DNA from: DATIKM01 sp035477595
GTDB taxonomy: Bacteria > Armatimonadota > Chthonomonadetes > Chthonomonadales > CAJBBX01
Length of the DNA: 18,213 bases
Direction: 5' to 3'
Assembly: GCA_035477595.1 (NCBI GenBank)
Contig: DATIKM010000096.1
Coordinates: 1-18,213 of the forward strand
How positions within the stretch are numbered: the first letter of the stretch is position 1; every line of letters begins with the position of its first letter. Both the position numbers and the translations under genes were made by a program. The notes under the pieces are model-generated. The model saw only the letters and a list, made by a program, of their open reading frames with translations, made no database searches and was not told the origin of the DNA. Below, one piece after another: positions 6,992 through 13,064 of this stretch.

Positions 6992-8238
6992 CGGTTGTAC
7001 GCGACCAGGCGCGAGCCGGGAGATACGACCGCGTTCATCACGGGTGACCCGGCTCGCGAGCTGAGCGCTACCGCCTCACCCCATCGCCGCCCCTCGGCGT
7101 GGATCGCGTACAGTGCGCCGTCGGCGCCGCCGATCGCCACAAACCGCCCGTCGGGGCTGAAGCGCGGGTCGCCGTGGACGCCGCAGGAGAGCGCGGAGAG
7201 CTGCCGCGCCTGTCCGGTCGACGGAGAGACCACATGGACCTGCGGAAGTCCGTCGCCGCCGCAGCCCGGCTCCCCGGGAGCCACGTACGCAATCCATCGC
7301 CCGTCGGCCGGTGCCCTGAGGTGTCCCGAGACTCCCCGGAGAGCCGGGTCGCTTCGCTCGGCTGTCCTCGTGAGACGCCGGACCAGGGCGCCCGCGGGGG
7401 GCTTTGGGTAGTCGTCCAGCGTCCCCTCGAGCGGGCCGAGCGGGCCCCGGGCGGTGAGGTCGTCGGGCGCCTCGACGATGAACACGTCGTACACCAGCGG
7501 CGACGCTGGATGGTCGGCCGGCGCAACAAGCCCGCGGAAGGCCCGGGCGCGAACGCGCCGGCCGGCGGCGTCCTCGAATCCGGCGCCTCCCACCCAGCAA
7601 TCGCCCTCCGCGCGGCGGTAGTCGTCGGAGCCTGGCCGCGGCGCCTCGACGCAGGCGGTGAGGAGCACGCTGAAGCTCTCGCCCTCAACGGTCAACCCAC
7701 TCGGGTCGGGCGCCACGGGCGCCCTCAGGCCACGGCGGCTGACTCCCACGTTGCGCAGGTCCGACCCGCGCGTCGTCTTCATCACGTGGTCGTTGTAGGT
7801 GAACCCGATCCACTCGCCCGTCGCGTCGGGCTCGTGCTTGTGCGTGCCACCGCGGAGCGCTCCCGGCGCAAAGGGCGGCCGCGCATCGCGGCTGTCCAGC
7901 CACCGCCCCGGGCCGCCGTCTGCCGGTATTATGCGGCCGGCCCGCATCGTGAAGTCGTAGGCAGCGCCTGGCAGTGCGTGGATGGCGACGACCTCGTCGT
8001 TCGAAAGGAAGCTCGGGGCGCCGACGCCGCTGATCGGATCCTGGCAGTAGACGACGCGGAGCTCACCCGAGGACACGGTGAGGACCCCGATGCGGCCGTT
8101 GCCGCCGATGCCGCTCTCATCTCGGCAGTCGAACACCAGGAGCTCCCCGTCCGGCGACCAGTTGACGTTGTTGTCGAGGTCAGCCGGGAGCGTCGCGGGC
8201 GTTACGGGCTTATCGTGTCGAGGCGAAGCTGTGAGCAT
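6943..8238 (-). CDS. DUF3748 (YidR-like) beta-propeller protein
   Basis: A 431-residue protein resembling Escherichia coli YidR, an uncharacterised beta-propeller protein with TolB/PD40-type blades. Recognisable blocks in order are VNWSPDGELLVFDCRDE, PFAPGALRGGTHKHEPDATG followed by FTYNDHVMKTTRGSDLRNVGV, CVEAPRPGSDDYRRAEGDCWVGGAGF, VFIVEAPDDL with PLEGTLDDYPKPPAGALVRRLT, GRWIAYVAP, and late PRFSPDGRFVAIGG and VVSPGSRLVAYNR blades. The ATG at 8238 is chosen because CGGAG lies 7 bases upstream and homology begins soon after; the upstream open frame to 8388 is His/Arg-rich and unlike the family. No obvious signal peptide is seen at this start. The molecular function of the family is unknown; propellers of this kind usually bind ligands or proteins. 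The gene stands alone, divergent from the small zinc-binding gene. Confidence 0.88.
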   Translation of the reverse strand: MLTASPRHDKPVTPATLPADLDNNVNWSPDGELLVFDCRDESGIGGNGRIGVLTVSSGELRVVYCQDPISGVGAPSFLSNDEVVAIHALPGAAYDFTMRAGRIIPADGGPGRWLDSRDARPPFAPGALRGGTHKHEPDATGEWIGFTYNDHVMKTTRGSDLRNVGVSRRGLRAPVAPDPSGLTVEGESFSVLLTACVEAPRPGSDDYRRAEGDCWVGGAGFEDAAGRRVRARAFRGLVAPADHPASPLVYDVFIVEAPDDLTARGPLGPLEGTLDDYPKPPAGALVRRLTRTAERSDPALRGVSGHLRAPADGRWIAYVAPGEPGCGGDGLPQVHVVSPSTGQARQLSALSCGVHGDPRFSPDGRFVAIGGADGALYAIHAEGRRWGEAVALSSRAGSPVMNAVVSPGSRLVAYNRHLDGVPRIFVASVPV

Positions 8239-8346
8239 GGCCGGGCTCCGGTCGGTTCTGGCATGGCATCCGCCATCAGCCGCGTGGGCGGGACCGTTGC
8301 GTCGACCGGTCCCAGTGCGCCGCGGGTGGCGCTCACGCGCCGCCCC

Positions 8347-8355
8347 TGCTACAAT
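8347..8355 (+). promoter_or_regulatory. extended -10 promoter for the small zinc-binding protein gene
   Basis: TGCTACAAT is a TG-N extended -10 followed by TACAAT, 57 bases before the GTG start at 8413. It is one of the few A+T-rich spots in the divergent gap after the DUF3748 gene. No strong -35 is visible, which an extended -10 can tolerate. Confidence 0.5.
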
Positions 8356-8412
8356 GTGCGTGCCGGCGTGGCCGGCTCGCGGGAACAACCCGGCGGTACC
8401 GTGGAGAGCATT

Positions 8413-8637
8413 GTGCGCGAGAAGTCAGCCTTCGGCCATGTCACGCAGGTTGCGCTGTGCGCCGTCGGCCTGCACGTGTCGCCGCCGCGCCGGCCCTCGC
8501 ACGGGCCGATTGTGGCAGACTGCCGCCGCTGCGGCAAGACCTGTTACTTCCATGGCCTCTCGACGGCGGGCCTCGGTGGCCCGCCGATGCTAGTGCCGTT
8601 GGTGGTGCGCGAGCTCCCGGCGCACTCGAGCCGCTAG
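8413..8637 (+). CDS. small putative zinc-binding protein of unknown function
   Basis: A 74-residue protein I cannot assign to a characterised family. The GTG at 8413 has GGAG 6 bases upstream (8403-8406); an in-frame GTG at 8401 lacks an SD. The sequence shows C16-x4-H21, then C37-x2-C40 within CRRCGKTC (also C44), and H47. This is the ligand layout of a small zinc ribbon. The spacing loosely recalls small Cys/His proteins often annotated as DUF1660-like, but the resemblance is only in pattern. The C-terminal LVPLVVRELPAHSSR has no motif I recognise. The gene is monocistronic: an extended -10 lies upstream, and a 19-bp hairpin 57 bases after the stop would end the transcript. Being flanked by its own promoter and terminator supports it as a real gene. 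Confidence 0.6.
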   Translation: MREKSAFGHVTQVALCAVGLHVSPPRRPSHGPIVADCRRCGKTCYFHGLSTAGLGGPPMLVPLVVRELPAHSSR

Positions 8638-8693
8638 CCGGACGACCCGTCGCGCCAGCGTGCCAGCCCGCGCGATGGGGGCGGCATGGGGTA

Positions 8694-8736
8694 CAACAGG
8701 ACCGCGGCGCCGCTCGACGGCGCCGCGGTCCTGTTG
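8694..8736 (+). terminator. 19-bp perfect hairpin, probable terminator without T-run
   Basis: CAACAGGACCGCGGCGCCG (8694-8712) pairs perfectly with its complement at 8718-8736 around a 5-base loop (CTCGA). It lies 57 bases after the small-protein stop and 42 bases before the oxidoreductase start. No T-run follows on the plus strand. It could act as a hairpin-only terminator, as proposed for G+C-rich bacteria, or as an mRNA-stabilising element. Confidence 0.65.
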
Positions 8737-8778
8737 CGAGGTGCGGCGCCGGTGCGCCGGGCCAGGGGAGCGAGACGG

Positions 8779-9909
8779 TTGGGCGAGCAGGCGGTGGAGG
8801 CCCTCCAGGTGGCGGTCGTCGGGTGCGGCGGGTCGCGCCAGGCCTTCGGGCCGGCGCTTCCCACGGTTGCCGGCGTACGCCTGGCCGCCATGGTGGACTC
8901 CGACACGGCTGCGGCGCGCACCTGGACGCGAGGCACGCGAGGCGCGGCGATTCACCACGAGCTCGACGGTCTACTCGCGGGCCGGCCCGTCGACGCGGCG
9001 CTGCTCTTCACTCCGCTGCCGGAGCGCGAGGCCCAGCTTCGCCGCCTGTTGGAGTCCGGCATCCACGTGCTGTGCGAAGTTCCGCCCGTGCTCGGACTGA
9101 GCGTCTGGCGCGGCATGGCGGCGCTCGCGGCAGAGGCCGGCGTTCACCTTGTTCCGGCGCTGCGCAGGCGCCATGACCCCGTCTTTCTGCGGGTCGCGGA
9201 GCTTCTAGAGGCAGGCGCAATCGGCCGGCCCGAGAGGGTTCGCTGCGACTGGAGCTTTCTCACCGAGTACGCGGAGCACCGGAGCTGCGTGCGCTCCTGG
9301 CCCGGCGCTCTGCTCCACATGGCGATCGTCACTGTGGACCTGGCTGGCTGGTGGCTGGGCGACGCGGCAACGGTCAGTGCCGACATCGACGCCGAAGGCC
9401 GGCGCCAGCAGGACATCGCCAATATGATCTTCCACCACGAGCACGGCGTCTCCATCCATCACCTGGCGCGCACCACGCGCCGGAACCCTGTGGAGCACTA
9501 CACGATCACGGGTGACGAGGGTCACATCGAGGCGGCCTACGGCGCGGGCTGGAGCCATCTGGCCGCGGAGCCGTTCCGGGCGACCCTCCACCGGCGCGGC
9601 GCGGCGCCCGAGGACGTGACGCCGCCTCGCGCGGAGAGGCCTGCGCCGGCCAGCCGCGTCGACGTGGCGGCCGCAGGCCTGCTCGAGGCCTTTTCTGCCT
9701 CGGTGCGGAGCGGAGCCCCGCCGCGAGGCCCCGATCACTTCGGACGCGCCCTGGAAGCGCTGGTCGGCGCCTACCTGTCCAGCGCGAGCCGCGCCAAGGT
9801 GACGCTCCCGCTTCCCTCCAGCCCCAACGTCGATGCGGCGCTCCCGCTCCTTGTCTCGTCCGCCGCGGAGGCCCCTCCCCACCACGCTCCGCGCGCCGCC
9901 ACCGCCTGA
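8779..9909 (+). CDS. Gfo/Idh/MocA family oxidoreductase
   Basis: A 376-residue predicted NAD(P)-dependent oxidoreductase acting on a sugar, inositol or related polyol; substrate unknown. The N-terminal Rossmann motif is VAVVGCGGSRQAFG (residues 11-24), followed by LAAMVDSD and VDAALLFTPLPERE, then HVLCEVPPVLGL in the place of the usual HVxxEKPxA. The C-terminal domain shows the ITGDEGHIEAAYG sheet typical of the family. The catalytic-site Lys of EKP is Val here, so standard hydride-transfer chemistry may be altered. The TTG at 8779 is preferred: AGGGGAG lies 8 bases upstream. The ATG at 8686 would force translation through the 19-bp hairpin and give a non-homologous extension. The C-terminus is Ala/Pro-rich. 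The gene is convergent with the penicillin acylase gene across a 29-base gap. Confidence 0.88.
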   Translation: MGEQAVEALQVAVVGCGGSRQAFGPALPTVAGVRLAAMVDSDTAAARTWTRGTRGAAIHHELDGLLAGRPVDAALLFTPLPEREAQLRRLLESGIHVLCEVPPVLGLSVWRGMAALAAEAGVHLVPALRRRHDPVFLRVAELLEAGAIGRPERVRCDWSFLTEYAEHRSCVRSWPGALLHMAIVTVDLAGWWLGDAATVSADIDAEGRRQQDIANMIFHHEHGVSIHHLARTTRRNPVEHYTITGDEGHIEAAYGAGWSHLAAEPFRATLHRRGAAPEDVTPPRAERPAPASRVDVAAAGLLEAFSASVRSGAPPRGPDHFGRALEALVGAYLSSASRAKVTLPLPSSPNVDAALPLLVSSAAEAPPHHAPRAATA

Positions 9910-9914
9910 GCACC

Positions 9915-9939
9915 GCGCGAGGCGAGGCGCCGTGCGCGC
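9915..9939. terminator. possible bidirectional terminator hairpin between convergent genes
   Basis: GCGCG (9915-9919) pairs with CGCGC (9935-9939), and GGCG (9921-9924) pairs with CGCC (9928-9931), with small internal bulges and a 3-base loop. It fills the short gap between the oxidoreductase stop and the penicillin acylase stop, a usual place for a shared terminator. No T-run follows on either strand. Confidence 0.35.
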
Positions 9940-12293
9940 TACCTCGCCCTGCGCTCGATCTCGGCACGGTCCGTCGGGAATGGCTTGAACTTGAACCAGC
10001 CCGCCATCTCGCGCTGATCGGCAAAGTGCGGCGAGGCGAGACGCTCGCTCTGGCCAGGCGGGCAGATGGTCACGGCGCGCACCCCTCCGGGCAGACACTC
10101 GGCGATCTGGATGTAGGTCCCCCGCTCGATGTTCGGGATGCGTGTCCCGGCGCCGGAGGTGTAGTACCCGCGCGCGAGGCGCCACTCAGCCATCTCCGCC
10201 CCCCGCTGCCTGGTAAGCTCAGCCACCGCCTTCTCGAATGCTCCCACAACTACGGCATCCGGCGTGCGCCCTCGCAGGTGATCGAACTGCACCGGAACCC
10301 GCGATGCCGACCCACGCAGGACGCGAAGCATCAGGCTCGGCTGCATGGCGGTGTCGAACAGCCCGCGCCCCTGCAGCTTGATGAACCCGAAGGTGGCATC
10401 GAAAAGTGCATCGCGCGTCTGGCGCACCCACTCGTCGAACACGGTGGCCGCCACGCTGCCTTCCGTCGCGTTGTGGTCCCACGCCTGAAGGTAGCCGAAC
10501 GCGCGACGGGCAGCCGGCGTTAGCTGAGGCTGGGCGCGCCTCAGGGCGCTCCGCAGGAGCGGAAGCATCGCCTGCGCTTCGTAGTCGTTCGTGCCTATGT
10601 CCAGCAGGATGTTGCGCAGGTCCTCGGCGCTCACTCGCGGCCTTGCGGCAAGGAGTTGCCGGAGTCGCCTGCTGCGCCACACCTCTCCCCACGCCGGCGT
10701 GTCGTAGCAGTCCCACCAGACGGCGGGCTTGCAGTTCCAGTTGGCGATCCACCCCGACCTGGGGTTTATGATGTGTGGCATGCGGTCGAACGGCACCATG
10801 CCGCGCCACTCATGGTCGCCCTCGCCAGGCGTCGGCAGCCTGGGGTCGACCTCCGGGTGACGGATCGGGGAGAGCCCGCAGAACCAGAAGCCGATGTCGC
10901 CGGTCCGGGTTGCGCAGAAGAAGTTGTGCGAAGTGGTGACCAACGCGGACGCCGCACCGAACTCCCGGATCGTCCTCGCCTCCGCGAAGCGCATGATGGC
11001 TACCAGCGTCTCCGCCTCGCGTCCCCAGTAGGTCGCAGCGCGGCTGTAGGCGAGGTTCCTGGCGCGGTCCACCTGGATCACCGGTCCGTGCACCGTGCGC
11101 ATCACCTGGAGGCGCACCGGCTCCGCGCCCGCCACCTCGATGACCTCCTCGCGCGTCTCCATCGTGCGCCACGCGCCCCTGAAGCGGTAACGGGTCGGGT
11201 CGTCGGGGTGGAGGGTCCCCACGAACGTATCGGTCTGGTCGTTGACGCCGGTCGTGGTGCTCCATGCCAGGTCGCGGTTCCACCCGATCAGCACGCCGGG
11301 TACCCCTGCGAAGCCCATGCCGGCCACATGCAGGCCAGCGCCGGACAGATGCACCTCATGGGCAATCTGGGGCGTGTGGAAGCCCATCTGTGGCCCACCG
11401 ACCAGCATGGCGTGGCCGCCCGCCGATCTTCTTCCGGCGACAACGATGCAGTAGCTGCCCCAGCGCTCGAAGAGCCCGAGCCGCCGCGCCAGGGCGAGGC
11501 GCGCCGACTGGTCGAGGTGCTCGGCGGCCGCGAGCATCGCGTCGGGCGAGGCGCGGTCCACCAGGGCGATCACCTTGCCGTCGGGTCCGGCCCAGTGCGG
11601 ATTGCCGTGCCAGCTTCGCCCGTCCTCGCCGGGCGCTATGGTGGTCGGCGCCGCGGGGTCGTTGCGCCACGCGACATCGTTCAGCAGCTTCCACGCATCC
11701 TGCCCGTGGCGAGCTCGCAGCACCGAGAAGAGGAGCATGTTGCGCATCTCCCCGCCCTCGCTGCCCCCGAACCGCCGAGCCATCATCTGCCCGACGGCGA
11801 TGCTGTCCGTGGCCCTCCACGGCCGGAGCGCCGCCGGGTCGAACGGCACGGGGTAGCCGTGGACCGCTGGACGCTCGCCGGACGCGACCAGGCGCTCGCG
11901 GTAGGCGTTCACCCCGTCGGCATAGGCGGTCATCGCCTCGCGCGCATCTGCCGGGAGACGAGCCAACTGCGCCTCGCGCTCGGCCTCCGTATACCCGTCG
12001 ATGCGCGTCTCCCGGTCTGCCGCGACCGCCGATGGGCCCACGAGTGCGGCCATCTCTCCCCGCGCGGTGCGCCGTTTGAGGTCCATCTGGGCAAGTCGGT
12101 CTTCGGCCACCGCGTACCCGTTACCGTGGAACAGGCCCCTGCGCGTCGACGCGAAGACGTGCGGCACGCCAAAGGCGTCGCGCAGGATCGTGACGCGGTC
12201 GCCGCCGACGTCCAGGGTAACCGAAGGGGCGCCGAGGCATACGGCGGGAGAGGCCACCAACAGCAGGCAGACGGCGCGGAGCAGTAACGGCAT
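9939..12293 (-). CDS. penicillin acylase family protein (Ntn hydrolase), exported
   Basis: A 784-residue N-terminal-nucleophile amidohydrolase. Relatives cleave penicillins, N-acyl-homoserine lactones or other N-acyl amides after self-cleaving into two chains. Residues 1-22 look like a Sec signal peptide (short basic start, LLLVASPAVCLGA). The alpha part has ILRDAFGVPHVFA and GNGYAVAEDRLAQMDLKRRTARGEMA. The beta chain should begin at Ser280 in WGSYCIVVAGRRSAGGHAMLVGGPQMG, matching the usual nucleophile block. Later blocks include WNRDLAWSTTTGVND, MRTVHGPVI, HNFFCATRTGDIGF and GWIANWNCKP. Length fits the family. The ATG at 12293 has a GAGGTG about 4 bases upstream, slightly close. It lies 123 bases downstream of the small membrane-protein gene on the same strand. 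Whether it acts in acyl-homoserine-lactone quenching, peptide or antibiotic hydrolysis cannot be told. Confidence 0.93.
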   Translation of the reverse strand: MPLLLRAVCLLLVASPAVCLGAPSVTLDVGGDRVTILRDAFGVPHVFASTRRGLFHGNGYAVAEDRLAQMDLKRRTARGEMAALVGPSAVAADRETRIDGYTEAEREAQLARLPADAREAMTAYADGVNAYRERLVASGERPAVHGYPVPFDPAALRPWRATDSIAVGQMMARRFGGSEGGEMRNMLLFSVLRARHGQDAWKLLNDVAWRNDPAAPTTIAPGEDGRSWHGNPHWAGPDGKVIALVDRASPDAMLAAAEHLDQSARLALARRLGLFERWGSYCIVVAGRRSAGGHAMLVGGPQMGFHTPQIAHEVHLSGAGLHVAGMGFAGVPGVLIGWNRDLAWSTTTGVNDQTDTFVGTLHPDDPTRYRFRGAWRTMETREEVIEVAGAEPVRLQVMRTVHGPVIQVDRARNLAYSRAATYWGREAETLVAIMRFAEARTIREFGAASALVTTSHNFFCATRTGDIGFWFCGLSPIRHPEVDPRLPTPGEGDHEWRGMVPFDRMPHIINPRSGWIANWNCKPAVWWDCYDTPAWGEVWRSRRLRQLLAARPRVSAEDLRNILLDIGTNDYEAQAMLPLLRSALRRAQPQLTPAARRAFGYLQAWDHNATEGSVAATVFDEWVRQTRDALFDATFGFIKLQGRGLFDTAMQPSLMLRVLRGSASRVPVQFDHLRGRTPDAVVVGAFEKAVAELTRQRGAEMAEWRLARGYYTSGAGTRIPNIERGTYIQIAECLPGGVRAVTICPPGQSERLASPHFADQREMAGWFKFKPFPTDRAEIERRAR

Positions 12294-12416
12294 GGCGCAC
12301 CTCGCTGGAGGCGCCCCGAGTTGAGGGTGAGAGGGCGCCGCCCATAGGTTGGCGACGCGCGCGCGCGGTTCCTGCGTGCGACGGGTGGTGCGGCGAAAGC
12401 CCGAGCGCCTGGGGAG

Positions 12417-12887
12417 CTAGTTGATGCCCTCGCCCACGGCGCCGCCCTCGGGCTCCTCGTATGCCGGTGGGCCGCCTGTCTCTAGCGCGGCGTCGTTGCC
12501 CTGTGGCCCTGCCGGAACCAGCGCCTCGGGCCGGCCGGGGGGCTGCACGGGGGGCGTCGCGGCATCACGGGCGCGGGAGGGGATGCGGCGTTCTGGAACG
12601 GTCACCGTTGCGGGCGCGATGGGCTCGCCCTCGCGGATCAAGCCCGTGGGCTGAGAGGCGCTATACCACCAGCCGACCAGCGCCAGCGCGACGATGATCA
12701 CGACGGAGAGCACGACCTTGGCCGCCAGCTCCTGACGCGGGTTGGGCGCCAGGGCCTTCTTCCGGCGAGCGCGCTTGCGCGCGCCGGCGGACATCGGTGG
12801 CAGAGTTGGGGCCGCATTCGATCTGGCGGCCTTTGGGGTCTTGCGGGACGGCTCGCCCTTGTCGGAGCGGTCAAACGAGACGGGCAA
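12417..12887 (-). CDS. small single-pass membrane protein of unknown function
   Basis: A 156-residue protein I do not recognise. It has a Lys/Arg/Ser-rich N-terminal region (residues 1-50, with a basic cluster RKRARRKK at 38-45), one membrane segment at about 57-75 (VVLSVVIIVALALVGWW), and a C-terminal Pro/Ala/Gly-rich acidic tail. The positive-inside rule puts the N-terminus in the cytoplasm and the tail outside. The start is a TTG at 12887 with GGAG 8 bases upstream. An in-frame start at 12947 would lie at the expected transcription start of the TATACT at 12949-12954 and so is disfavoured; an internal ATG before SAGARKRA is possible. It follows the sigma-GGDEF gene on the same strand but is separated from it by a strong hairpin and has its own promoter candidate. 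The composition resembles an envelope or division accessory protein, but no function is claimed. Confidence 0.7.
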   Translation of the reverse strand: MPVSFDRSDKGEPSRKTPKAARSNAAPTLPPMSAGARKRARRKKALAPNPRQELAAKVVLSVVIIVALALVGWWYSASQPTGLIREGEPIAPATVTVPERRIPSRARDAATPPVQPPGRPEALVPAGPQGNDAALETGGPPAYEEPEGGAVGEGIN

Positions 12888-12948
12888 GGCGCGGTCTCCT
12901 TCTCGTCGAGCGGAAGGGCTCCAGCGAGGCGCCGGAGCGGGAAACACC

Positions 12949-12954
12949 AGTATA
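12949..12954 (-). promoter_or_regulatory. -10 element for the small membrane protein gene
   Basis: On the minus strand TATACT occurs 61 bases before the TTG start at 12887, in otherwise G+C-rich sequence. A weak TTCCCG lies where a -35 would be expected. The same hexamer precedes bioY. Confidence 0.5.
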
Positions 12955-13004
12955 CCGCCTGCCGCCGTGGGCGGGAAGACTGCCGGTACGGCCGTCGAGA
13001 GACA

Positions 13005-13031
13005 GGCCGGGCGCTGGACGTGCGCCCGGCC
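13005..13031 (-). terminator. 10-bp perfect hairpin downstream of the sigma-GGDEF gene
   Basis: GGCCGGGCGC (13005-13014) and GCGCCCGGCC (13022-13031) form a perfect 10-bp stem with a 7-base loop. It sits 33 bases after the stop codon of the sigma factor gene, between that gene and the promoter of the next. Only a weak T-containing stretch follows on the minus strand. Position and strength suggest a terminator. Confidence 0.65.
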
Positions 13032-13064
13032 CCTCGGCTGGGTGATAACGGTCCGCGCGCCTCC

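Noticed and set aside
7099..8412. Upstream extension of the small zinc-binding protein into a 512-residue protein
   Set aside because: The extension is antisense to the DUF3748 gene. A GGAG-spaced GTG at 8413 and an extended -10 at 8347-8355 support the short form.
8590..8958. Minus-strand 122-codon open frame across the hairpin
   Set aside because: It is antisense to the start of the oxidoreductase gene, crosses the 19-bp hairpin and has no SD or recognisable sequence.
10656..12287. A 543-codon plus-strand open frame
   Set aside because: It is the complement of the penicillin acylase gene, whose family motifs are unmistakable. The plus-strand translation is His/Arg/Val-rich and matches nothing.
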